DNA of 5,258 bases from Cytophagales bacterium (GCA_014379925.1 JACMKY010000485.1:1-5258); one strand, 5' to 3'. Shown: positions 1 to 5,258, counted from the first letter of the stretch. The notes: generated by a model from the sequence alone, not told the origin. Made by a program: numbers and translations.

Positions 1-1
1 A

Positions 2-208
2 CCGTCCCGCCTGGATTGGTTGCGCATGCACATCGAGCGGATGGGCGGGGCCTACATCGCCACGGTCACCGCTTTCCTGGTGGTGAACGTACGGGTGGAA
101 CCCGCCTTCATCCCGTGGTTGCTACCCGGTTTGCTCGGCGGTTTTGGGATTCGGTACTTCGTGAGAAAATACGCCTTGGAAAAGTCCCGCGTCCAGGCGA
201 TGCGGTGA
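2..208 (+). CDS. C-terminal part of a small integral membrane protein (resembles DUF2306-like proteins), 5' end outside window
   Basis: The reading frame is open from the first bases of the window to a TGA at 206-208, giving 68 residues. It has no convincing internal start (a TTG at 20 and an ATG at 26 are possible but fall inside the homologous-looking part), so the gene probably begins upstream. Two hydrophobic stretches are visible, at about residues 15-30 (GGAYIATVTAFLVVNV) and 36-54 (FIPWLLPGLLGGFGIRYFV). They are followed by a basic tail beginning RKY, which by the positive-inside rule should lie in the cytoplasm. The pattern H-I-x-R-M-G-G-x-Y-I-A-x-x-T-A-F-L-V-V-N, then a WLLP helix, recalls the last two helices of small Bacteroidota membrane proteins annotated as DUF2306 or hypothetical. 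That assignment is from memory and is tentative. The function is unknown. The gene converges on the ompA-like gene, with only 20 bases between the stop codons. Confidence 0.7.
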   Translation, partial: PSRLDWLRMHIERMGGAYIATVTAFLVVNVRVEPAFIPWLLPGLLGGFGIRYFVRKYALEKSRVQAMR

Positions 209-228
209 AAGGGTGGCAACGCGGCGTT

Positions 229-999
229 CTACTCGGGGATGGAAAAGACCTTGAATTCGATCCGCCGGTTGACCGCCTGGTTTTCAACGGACGTGTTGGG
301 CACCAGCGGACGGCTTTCCCCGTAGCCGATCACGGAAATGAGGTCGTCATTCACCCCGCCCGACAGCATCAGCTGCCGGATCTTCTCCGCCCGTTTCATG
401 GAAAGTTGAATATTGGATTCGTCGCTGCCTACGTTGTCGGTGTGTCCTTCAATGAGAATGACCTTGCCTTGTTGGGCCAGCTCCATTGCTCGCATGAACG
501 AGTCCATGTTCACCACCGAAAACTCGTCCTGGGCGGTGATGAAGCGGATGGGAGGCAAGATCTCCTCTGGTTCCTGTTGGAGCAGCGTCTGGCGGCGCTG
601 TTCTTGGGTGATTTCCCGAACCGGCGACGGCGGGTCTATTTTGGGCATTTCGGCGGGCGGCCGAACGGGGGGTTCCGACGGAGGGGCCTTGCCAACCAGG
701 GGACCCGGCCCCGGCCGGACCGGAGGCTTTTTTCCCGGCGGCCTCGCAACCACCGGTCTGCCGGGGCTAACCGGTCCGGCCGGACCCGATTGCGGTCGTT
801 TCGTACTTCGGTACTTGGCTTGCCCGCCGGCGTGTTTGTTCTTTTTCTTGCCGTACGCGGGCATCCCGGCGCAGTTGTAGCGGGCATACCTCCCCGTTTT
901 GAATAAACGGGCAATGAAACTCTGAGCGGGGGAGAGGTAGGGGAACAAGGTAAAAAGAGTGGCCAGCAGGAGGAAGCGCCAAGGTAATAGTTTTCCCAT
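229..999 (-). CDS. OmpA-family peptidoglycan-binding protein without a beta-barrel
   Basis: This 256-residue protein is predicted to be exported and to bind peptidoglycan non-covalently through a C-terminal OmpA domain. Residues 1-26 form a signal peptide: K3, R8, a Leu/Phe-rich core, then SPA-Q with likely cleavage before Q26. There is no lipobox, so it is probably not a lipoprotein. Residues 35-70 are basic. Residues 71-126 are very rich in Pro, Gly, Arg and Lys and look like a flexible spacer. The OmpA domain covers about 150-253 and has GHTDNVG (185-191), the N-x2-LS-x2-RA helix motif (N196, L199-S200, R203-A204), GYGESRP (225-231) and NRRIEFKV (244-251). D188 and R203 sit where family members bind diaminopimelate. 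No N-terminal barrel or TPR/PD40 repeats are present, unlike many larger family members. The ATG at 997-999 is chosen because it gives a complete signal peptide. The stop is TAG. The exact role (envelope tethering is the usual one) is inferred. Confidence 0.9.
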   Translation of the reverse strand: MGKLLPWRFLLLATLFTLFPYLSPAQSFIARLFKTGRYARYNCAGMPAYGKKKNKHAGGQAKYRSTKRPQSGPAGPVSPGRPVVARPPGKKPPVRPGPGPLVGKAPPSEPPVRPPAEMPKIDPPSPVREITQEQRRQTLLQQEPEEILPPIRFITAQDEFSVVNMDSFMRAMELAQQGKVILIEGHTDNVGSDESNIQLSMKRAEKIRQLMLSGGVNDDLISVIGYGESRPLVPNTSVENQAVNRRIEFKVFSIPE

Positions 1000-1005
1000 T
1001 GTCAG

Positions 1006-1046
1006 GTGCTTCCCGGGGGCTTGTTGGATGAGCCTTCGGGAAGCAC
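1006..1046 (-). promoter_or_regulatory. Strong hairpin in the leader of the ompA-like gene
   Basis: On the plus strand GTGCTTCCCG (1006-1015) is a perfect inverted repeat of CGGGAAGCAC (1037-1046). The inner arms GGCT (1018-1021) and AGCC (1031-1034) also pair around a 9-base loop. Read as minus-strand RNA this is a 10-bp stem, a 2x2 internal AA/CC loop, a 4-bp stem and the loop. The structure ends 6 nt before the ATG at 999, so the purine-rich GGGAAG that precedes the start is buried in the stem. That placement would fit control of translation initiation. It could instead mark the end of the pheA transcript, but no U-tract follows on the minus strand. On the plus strand the two internal mismatches become G-U pairs, giving an unbroken 16-bp stem. 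Confidence 0.5.
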
Positions 1047-1052
1047 GAATGT

Positions 1053-1060
1053 AGAAATTA
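1053..1060 (-). promoter_or_regulatory. Weak candidate -7 element for the ompA-like gene
   Basis: The minus strand reads TAATTTCT, which matches the TAnnTT part of the Bacteroidota -7 consensus TAnnTTTG but not its last two bases. I see no TTG at the usual 17-23 bases upstream. If it were used, transcription would begin close to 1046, exactly at the 5' arm of the leader hairpin. The evidence is one short imperfect match in a 111-base gap, so the call is weak. The ompA-like gene could equally be read through from pheA. Confidence 0.2.
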
Positions 1061-1110
1061 TCTTTTTACCAGCCGGATCAGAGGGTTTTCAAACCACACG
1101 GGTGTACTTT

Positions 1111-2178
1111 TTAGCACAACTTCACGTAGCTACCCAGCCATTTGATGCGCTCGCGGTGCTTCTCCACGATGGTCTGCACGTTGCCGTCGTGGTAATGTCC
1201 GTTGAAGTCGATGTAGAACCACGACTTGAACAGGTTGCCCTCGCGGGCCGGGCGGCTCTCGATCTTGGTGATGTTAATTTGCTGGTCGTTGAATTCCTGC
1301 AGGAATCCGGCCAGGCTACCCGGGGTGTCGGGCAGCTTAACCGCCAGGGTAGTCTTGTCCGACTCACTGCGCTGATTGACGAAATCCTTGCTGATGATCA
1401 GGAAACGCGTGCGGTTGTTGGGGCTGTCCTCAATGTTGGGAAACAGCACGGGTACGTCGAACAGTTTGGCGGCAATGTGCGAACAGATGGCCGCCCCGCG
1501 GGGATCTTTGGCTGCCAGCCGGGCTGCCTTGGAAGTGGATTCGACCGGCACTTGTTCGGCGGGCAGGTTCTCGAAATACTCCCCCAGGAACTTGCTGCAC
1601 TGCCGGAAGGCAATGTCCTTGGAGTAGATGTGCCGGATGTCGCTCAGCTTCTCGCACTGGGTGGCGAAAGCGAAATGTACCGAAATCAACACCTCGGCCA
1701 CGATGCGGATGTCGGTTTCCTGCAACAGGTCGATGGTTTCACTCACGATGCCCTCGCGGTTATTCTCGATGGGCACCACCCCGAAGCGGACGCGACTGGT
1801 TTCGACGCTCTCGAACACCGCGCGGATGCTGCCCAGGGGCGTGTAGTCACTCATGGCCCCGAAACGGCTTTCGGCGGCCTGGTGGGTGAAGCTTCCCTCC
1901 GGCCCCAGGTACGCAATGCGTTCGGGCAGTTCAATGTTGCGGGCGACGGCGAAGATTTCCAGAAAGATGGCGTCGATGGCCGGTTGGTTGAGCAAGCCAT
2001 CGTTGAGCGCGTAGAGCCGGTCGAGGATGGCTTTTTCGCGTTCGGGGCGGTAGATGAGGGCGTTGTTCGCCTTTTTGAGGTCACCCACTTGCCTCACTAC
2101 GGCCATCCGTTGGTTGAGCAGGGCCAGTAACTGAGCGTCCAGTTGGTCGATCCGGTTCCGTAAATCTTCGAGCGTCAT
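1111..2178 (-). CDS. pheA: Bifunctional chorismate mutase / prephenate dehydratase (P-protein) with ACT domain
   Basis: This 355-residue cytosolic enzyme converts chorismate to prephenate and then to phenylpyruvate, the route to phenylalanine. Residues 1-88 are an AroQ-type chorismate mutase helical domain. R7, R24, K35 and R47-E48 (within YRPEREKA) align by eye with the substrate-binding R11, R28, K39, R51 and E52 of the E. coli mutase. Residues 88-265 are the prephenate dehydratase domain, with YLGPEGSFTHQAA (90-102), GVVPIENNREG (133-143) and the catalytic-region NRTRFLII (255-262). The ACT regulatory domain (about 276-352) has PGSLAGFL (286-293) and ESRP (307-310), equivalent to the GALV and ESRP phenylalanine-binding motifs, so feedback inhibition by phenylalanine is expected. 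The ATG at 2176-2178 is chosen because the mutase domain begins directly there. The frame stays open upstream to 2280, but those 34 codons look like leader sequence. The length is typical of P-proteins. The stop is TAA. Confidence 0.95.
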   Translation of the reverse strand: MTLEDLRNRIDQLDAQLLALLNQRMAVVRQVGDLKKANNALIYRPEREKAILDRLYALNDGLLNQPAIDAIFLEIFAVARNIELPERIAYLGPEGSFTHQAAESRFGAMSDYTPLGSIRAVFESVETSRVRFGVVPIENNREGIVSETIDLLQETDIRIVAEVLISVHFAFATQCEKLSDIRHIYSKDIAFRQCSKFLGEYFENLPAEQVPVESTSKAARLAAKDPRGAAICSHIAAKLFDVPVLFPNIEDSPNNRTRFLIISKDFVNQRSESDKTTLAVKLPDTPGSLAGFLQEFNDQQINITKIESRPAREGNLFKSWFYIDFNGHYHDGNVQTIVEKHRERIKWLGSYVKLC

Positions 2179-2344
2179 GGCGGAAATTAATTGGGTGAAA
2201 TGACGATGCACGGCACCGTTGGTACGGATTAAGTGCGTGGTGACGGTCAGTTGCGCCTGCCGGTACGCACGAACGGCCAACGCAAAACGACCAATGGATC
2301 ACGCGTTGAGTTTCACTTTCCGGTGTGTATCAGCGCGTTTACTC

Positions 2345-2369
2345 TCACCCAAGCCACCATTTTGGGTGG
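2345..2369. repeat. Short inverted repeat between parE and pheA
   Basis: CACCCAA (2346-2352) pairs perfectly with TTGGGTG (2362-2368) around a 9-base loop. A second, overlapping pairing, CCACC (2354-2358) with GGTGG (2365-2369), cannot form at the same time. The site lies about 40 bases past the parE stop codon and about 165 bases before the pheA start. It might end or stabilise the parE transcript. However, neither strand has the run of T residues expected of an intrinsic terminator, so I call only the repeat. The rest of the 230-base gap (2179-2408) shows no convincing promoter or RNA gene. Confidence 0.35.
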
Positions 2370-2408
2370 AATTTCGATTTAAAGCCAGCAGCCAAAATTC
2401 TTATTTCC

Positions 2409-4301
2409 CTACCCGGCGGCGACCAGCTTTTCTTCCGGCACGGCGTCGGCAGTGGCCAAGTCCTTTTCAATGCGCAGGTTGTCGATGATGAACCGCTGGC
2501 GCTCGGGCGTGTTCTTGCCCATGTAGTAACCCAACAACTTGGCGATCGAGGTGTCCTTGCGGAGGATGATCGGCTCCAGGCGGATGGTATCGCCGATAAA
2601 CTTGCCGAACTCCTCGGGGGAGATTTCGCCCAACCCCTTGAAACGCGTGATTTCGGGCTTCGGCCCCAGCTTGGCGATGGCCTTCTGCCGTTCCTCGTCG
2701 GTGTAGCAATAGCGCGTCTCCTTCTTGTTGCGCACCCGGAAAAGCGGCGTTTCCAGGATGTAGAGGTGGCCGTTGCGCACCAGGTCGGGAAAGAATTGCA
2801 GGAAAAAGGTCAGCATCAGCAGGCGGATGTGCATCCCGTCCACGTCGGCATCGGTGGCGATTACCACGCGGTTGTAGCGCAGGGTATCCAGCCCGTCTTC
2901 GATGTCGAGGGCGTGTTGCAGCAGGTTGAATTCCTCGTTCTCGTAGACGATCTTCTTGGTGAGGCCGAAGCAGTTGAGCGGTTTGCCCCGCAGGCTGAAC
3001 ACGGCCTGCTTCTGCACATCGCGCGACTTGGTGATGGAGCCGCTGGCCGAATCGCCTTCGGTGATGAAGAGCGTGGCCTCGTAGCGGTCGTCGTTCTTGA
3101 GGTCGGTGTAGTGGACGCGGCAGTCGCGCAGCTTCTTGTTGTGCAGGTTGGCCTTTTTGGCGCGTTCGTTGGCCAGTTTCTTGATGCCGGCGATCTCTTT
3201 CCGCTCCCGTTCCGACTGCGTGATGCGTTTCCGGAGTTCGTCGGCCGTCTTGGGATTCTTGTGCAGGTAATCGTCGAGTTCCTTCTTGATGAAATCGCCG
3301 ATGAAGCCGCGCACCGTTGGGCCGTCGGGGGCCATGGTGAGCGAGCCCAGCTTGGTTTTGGTCTGCGATTCGAACACCGGCTCCTGCACCCGCACGCTGA
3401 TGGCGGCCACGATGGAGGTCCGCACGTCGGCCGCCTCGTAGTCGTTTTTGTAGTGTTCCCGCACCGTCTTGACCACCGCCTCCCGGAAAGCCGCCAGGTG
3501 CGTACCCCCCTGCGTGGTCCACTGTCCGTTCACGAAAGAGTAGTGTTCCTCCCCGTACTGATCGCCGTGGGTGAAGGCCACCTCAATGTCGTCGCCCTTG
3601 AGGTGGATGATGGGGTAGCGCGTGGCTTCCTCGTTGGCGCGGCGGCGGAGCAGGTCCAGCAGGCCGTGCCTGGAAACGTACTCTTCGCCGTTGAAGTTAA
3701 CGGTCAGTCCCGCGTTCAGGAAAGCGTAGTTCCAGAACTGGGTATCCAGGAACTGGGGAATGAAGTGGTAATTGCGGAAGATGGTATTGTCGGGCTCGAA
3801 AGTGATGAGCGTGCCGTTGCGCTGCTTGGTGGTGGCTTCCGGCGAATCGTCCACCAGCTTGCCCTGGCTGAATTCCGCCACCTTGGTTTTGCCGTCGCGA
3901 AACGACTGCACCTTGAAGTACGAAGAGAGTGCATTGACGGCCTTGGTACCCACGCCGTTGAGACCCACCGACTTCTGGAAGGCCCCCGAATCGTATTTGC
4001 CGCCCGTGTTGATCTTCGATACGCAATCCACGACCTTGCCCAGCGGAATGCCGCGGCCATTGTCCCGCACTTCCACGCGGTGTTCGGTAATTTTGACTTC
4101 GATCAGCTTGCCGAAACCCATCACGTGTTCGTCGATGGAGTTGTCGATGATTTCCTTCACCAGCACGTAAATCCCGTCGTCCTGCGCGGACCCGTCGCCC
4201 AGCTTGCCGATGTACATGCCAGGCCGCAACCGGATGTGTTCGCGCCAGTCCAGGGATTTGATGCTGTCTTCGGTGTAAGCGTGTTTTTGGGTATCGGCCA
4301 T
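2409..4301 (-). CDS. parE: DNA topoisomerase IV subunit B (ATPase subunit)
   Basis: This 630-residue protein is the ATPase half of a type IIA topoisomerase. With ParC (not in this window) it decatenates sister chromosomes and relaxes supercoils. The GHKL ATPase domain (about 8-215) has RLRPGMYIG (24-32), the N-box with E50 and N54, DNGRGIP (80-86) and the lid GLNGVGTKAVNALS (113-126). The transducer domain (216-400) ends its active-site loop with QTK at 313-315. The TOPRIM domain has EGDSASG (415-421), LRGKPLN (437-443) and DADVDG (484-489), supplying E415, D484, D486 and D488 for metal binding. TRFKGLGEI (552-560) closes the core. LRGKPLN, in place of the PGKLADC motif of GyrB, argues for ParE. 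So does the N-terminal motif REHIRLRPGMYIGKLGDG (20-37), which I associate with Bacteroidota ParE. The length is normal for ParE and GyrB-like subunits. The ATG at 4299-4301 gives the expected N-terminus and has no Shine-Dalgarno sequence. The stop is TAG. Confidence 0.95.
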   Translation of the reverse strand: MADTQKHAYTEDSIKSLDWREHIRLRPGMYIGKLGDGSAQDDGIYVLVKEIIDNSIDEHVMGFGKLIEVKITEHRVEVRDNGRGIPLGKVVDCVSKINTGGKYDSGAFQKSVGLNGVGTKAVNALSSYFKVQSFRDGKTKVAEFSQGKLVDDSPEATTKQRNGTLITFEPDNTIFRNYHFIPQFLDTQFWNYAFLNAGLTVNFNGEEYVSRHGLLDLLRRRANEEATRYPIIHLKGDDIEVAFTHGDQYGEEHYSFVNGQWTTQGGTHLAAFREAVVKTVREHYKNDYEAADVRTSIVAAISVRVQEPVFESQTKTKLGSLTMAPDGPTVRGFIGDFIKKELDDYLHKNPKTADELRKRITQSERERKEIAGIKKLANERAKKANLHNKKLRDCRVHYTDLKNDDRYEATLFITEGDSASGSITKSRDVQKQAVFSLRGKPLNCFGLTKKIVYENEEFNLLQHALDIEDGLDTLRYNRVVIATDADVDGMHIRLLMLTFFLQFFPDLVRNGHLYILETPLFRVRNKKETRYCYTDEERQKAIAKLGPKPEITRFKGLGEISPEEFGKFIGDTIRLEPIILRKDTSIAKLLGYYMGKNTPERQRFIIDNLRIEKDLATADAVPEEKLVAAG

Positions 4302-4356
4302 GGAGGTTGCGGTTGGTCTTGCGGTTCGGGATGGAAAAAAGGCGTCCGTCGTTCCC

Positions 4357-4381
4357 CAAAAATACCGAAAAAATAGCTCAA
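4357..4381 (-). promoter_or_regulatory. Candidate parE promoter with perfect Bacteroidota -7 motif
   Basis: The minus strand reads TATTTTTG (4364 down to 4357), an exact match to the Bacteroidota -7 consensus TAnnTTTG. A TTG lies upstream at 4381-4379, but only 14 bases separate the two, fewer than the usual 17-23, so the -33 element is doubtful. Transcription would begin near 4351 and leave a leader of about 50 bases before the parE ATG. The surrounding A/T-rich stretch (4357-4401) stands out from the GC-rich DNA on both sides, which supports a promoter here. Confidence 0.45.
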
Positions 4382-4428
4382 AAGCGGTTTATGTTGATTA
4401 TTTGCGGCAGTTCTCCGCCGGGATGCCA

Positions 4429-4558
4429 ACCACGGATGAACCGCGAAGCGAGCCGCCCGGTTTATCCGTGGTGACGGGCGGGTGGTTTCGCCCGTCGGGG
4501 TTGACGCTTTCCGGGAAGTCGGAACGCCCGCCGTTTACGGCCGGGAAAACCGGGCCGT
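4429..4558. repeat. Cluster of four consecutive GC-rich hairpins in the divergent intergenic region
   Basis: Four inverted repeats follow one another. A: 4429-4443 pairs with 4458-4472, 15 bp with a single G-U on the plus strand; its outer arms are ACCACGGAT and ATCCGTGGT. B: GACGGGCG (4473-4480) pairs perfectly with CGCCCGTC (4489-4496) and abuts A with no spacer. C: TTCCG (4509-4513) pairs with CGGAA (4520-4524), extended past a mismatch to 4506-4527. D: ACGGCCGG (4537-4544) pairs with 4550-4558 with one bulged G. The block lies between the two divergent candidate promoters, with no credible reading frame through it. It could be a dispersed palindromic repeat, a structured RNA, or the 5' part of an untranslated region. 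The sequence does not decide between these. Together with the candidate promoters it accounts for most of the 377 gene-free bases 4302-4678. Confidence 0.6.
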
Positions 4559-4570
4559 CCGGCGATTTAT

Positions 4571-4602
4571 TTGAACTTTTTTCCCAACTCCGGATACAAT
4601 TT
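4571..4602 (+). promoter_or_regulatory. Candidate promoter for the two small plus-strand genes
   Basis: TTGAAC (4571-4576) is followed after 18 bases by TACAAT (4595-4600), which resembles a classical -35/-10 pair. The same region also reads as a Bacteroidota promoter: TTG, 21 bases, then TACAATTT, an imperfect TAnnTTTG. Transcription would start near 4607, giving a leader of about 70 bases. The last 40 bases of that leader (4640-4678) are A/C-rich and look unstructured, in contrast to the hairpin block just upstream of the promoter. Leaders of that kind are typical of well-translated Bacteroidota genes that lack a Shine-Dalgarno sequence. Confidence 0.45.
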
Positions 4603-4678
4603 CGTATATTCCACTGTTGATCCCGGTTACACCGGCTGATTCAAACTTTACTAACACCAAACTAAGAAGACTACCACT

Positions 4679-4933
4679 ATGCAGGAAGGCACCGCAAAGA
4701 ACACCGGCAAGTTATTTTTCCAGGCAACTGCCGGCAATCAATTGGAACAAAGCCAGTTGTCGAATGAAATCCGGGAGTTGGAAAACAAAGTAGAAAACGT
4801 TAACCAACTGCTCCACCGGCACTCGCTGGGCACCACCGTGCGTTTCCAGCTGCGGGAAGACCTGCAGTACCACCAGCAACAGATCGAATGGAAACGTACG
4901 CGGCTCCAGCAATTGTCCGGCGGAATGGCCTGA
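4679..4933 (+). CDS. Small coiled-coil (helical hairpin) protein of unknown function
   Basis: This 84-residue, very hydrophilic protein has no signal peptide or membrane segment and is probably cytosolic. I do not recognise the family. Residues 22-46 form a regular heptad helix with L27, I31, L34, V38, V41 and L45 spaced 4-3-4-3-4. A polar turn (about 47-55, RHSLGTTVR) leads to a second Gln/Arg-rich amphipathic helix (56-79) with L58, L62, I69, L76 and L79. The likely fold is an antiparallel helical hairpin that may self-associate. The ATG at 4679-4681 is the only sensible start: it follows a candidate promoter and an A/C-rich leader. The TGA stop is at 4931-4933. It is followed after 49 bases by a second small gene on the same strand. 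Absence of a competing long frame over most of its length, together with the promoter context, supports a real gene. Any function would be a guess. Confidence 0.72.
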   Translation: MQEGTAKNTGKLFFQATAGNQLEQSQLSNEIRELENKVENVNQLLHRHSLGTTVRFQLREDLQYHQQQIEWKRTRLQQLSGGMA

Positions 4934-4982
4934 ACCCTTTTTCCGTTCCCGTCCGGACGCGTCCCGCAACCTTCCGCCCCGC

Positions 4983-5177
4983 ATGTCCCGAAATAAAAAA
5001 ATCTTCGTCGCCCTGGCCGTCCTGTTCACGGCCACCATGGTCTTTTTCACCGTCGACATTCTTTCCCGCACTTCCCGTCCCGGCGCCAGGAAGCACCTGA
5101 TCGAATCGGTAAACCCCGCCGCGCCGCCCCCCCGGCCCGCCCCCGTCGACAGTGGCCGGCGTTCCCCGTCGAACTAA
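4983..5177 (+). CDS. Small single-pass membrane protein of unknown function
   Basis: This 64-residue protein starts with a basic MSRNKK, followed by one hydrophobic helix at about residues 7-25 (IFVALAVLFTATMVFFTVD). After that comes a short basic motif, SRTSRPGARKHL (28-39), and a Pro/Arg-rich, probably disordered tail (43-64). The N-terminal layout suggests an uncleaved membrane anchor. From memory, short proteins with a KKIFVALAVLF-type helix followed by a S-R-T-x-x-P-G-x-x-x-x-L motif are widespread in Cytophagales as conserved hypotheticals, but I cannot confirm this without a search. The ATG at 4983-4985 has no Shine-Dalgarno sequence, in keeping with its neighbours. The TAA stop is at 5175-5177. 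It lies 49 bases after the coiled-coil gene on the same strand and may be in the same transcript. Its function is unknown. Confidence 0.7.
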   Translation: MSRNKKIFVALAVLFTATMVFFTVDILSRTSRPGARKHLIESVNPAAPPPRPAPVDSGRRSPSN

Positions 5178-5246
5178 AATCCGGGCGGCCGCGTTCCGGA
5201 GCCCCCCGCCGGCCCCTTGCCCCCGATAGCCGCCGGTTGCCGAACC

Positions 5247-5258
5247 ATGCCCACCAAC
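5247..5258 (+). CDS. Possible start of a further gene cut by the window edge
   Basis: An ATG at 5247-5249 opens a frame reading MPTN up to the end of the window, on the same strand as the two small genes. The 69 bases before it (5178-5246) are extremely C/G-rich, with no promoter, terminator with a T-run, or RNA gene that I can see. Four codons are not enough to identify anything. The call rests only on position and strand. Confidence 0.2.

Noticed and set aside
209..228. Palindrome AACGC-G-GCGTT (218-228) between the convergent genes as a bidirectional terminator
   Set aside because: The centre is one base, too tight for a hairpin loop, and no T-run lies on either side.
16..906. A 296-codon plus-strand open frame opposite the ompA-like gene
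   Set aside because: It mirrors the OmpA-domain gene in codon register and also overlaps the end of the membrane protein gene in another frame. Its product looks like low-complexity Arg/Gly/His translation.
1006..2130. A 374-codon plus-strand open frame opposite pheA
   Set aside because: Same explanation: it mirrors pheA codon by codon, and its start lies in the ompA leader hairpin.
2179..2280. A 34-codon upstream extension of pheA
   Set aside because: The added residues show no similarity to the family. The chorismate mutase domain begins at the ATG at 2178, as in other P-proteins.
2313..2360. A 15-codon minus-strand frame (MVAWVRVNALIHTGK) in the pheA leader as an attenuator peptide
   Set aside because: It contains no phenylalanine codons, and no terminator/antiterminator pair with a U-tract follows it, so it does not fit phenylalanine attenuation.
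2325..4376. A 683-codon plus-strand open frame opposite parE
   Set aside because: It is in exact codon register with parE and open only because parE avoids TTA, CTA and TCA codons. The translation has no recognisable domain, while the minus strand encodes a full set of topoisomerase motifs.
2236..4477. The 11-base direct repeat CGTGGTGACGG at 2236-2246 and 4467-4477
   Set aside because: A few shared 11-mers are expected by chance in a window this size, and the flanking bases do not match.
4300..4620. A 106-codon plus-strand frame through the parE-small gene intergenic region
   Set aside because: It starts over the parE start codon and runs through the promoter candidates and the hairpin block. 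The product has no recognisable features.

Overview
This window most likely comes from a GC-rich member of the Bacteroidota, perhaps Cytophagales or Saprospiria. The reasons are a ParE-type topoisomerase B subunit of Bacteroidota character, a barrel-less OmpA-domain protein whose signal peptide ends in an Ala-Gln junction, the absence of clear Shine-Dalgarno sequences, and a perfect TAnnTTTG -7 promoter motif ahead of parE. The assignment rests on motif recognition and no search was run.

Layout, left to right. The end of a plus-strand membrane protein (2-208) enters from outside the window and converges on an ompA-like gene (229-999, minus). Next come pheA (1111-2178, minus), encoding a fused chorismate mutase/prephenate dehydratase with a C-terminal ACT domain, and parE (2409-4301, minus), encoding topoisomerase IV subunit B. 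A 377-base divergent intergenic region (4302-4678) holds a candidate promoter for each direction and a compact run of GC-rich hairpins (4429-4558). To its right are two small plus-strand genes: an 84-residue coiled-coil protein (4679-4933) and a 64-residue single-pass membrane protein (4983-5177). The last 80 bases hold no complete gene, but the window ends just after a possible start codon.

The three minus-strand genes serve unrelated functions: chromosome decatenation, phenylalanine synthesis and cell-envelope/peptidoglycan attachment. The gaps between them are 230 and 111 bases, so co-transcription is possible but not evident. ParE normally works with ParC, which is not in the window. PheA carries both steps from chorismate to phenylpyruvate plus its own feedback domain. 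The two small plus-strand genes are close together and may share the promoter near 4571-4602.

This is mostly ordinary core-genome content. I found no convincing new multi-gene system. The points most worth a second look are the long hairpin ending 6 nt before the ompA-like start codon, the hairpin cluster between parE and the small genes, and the uncharacterised helical-hairpin small protein.
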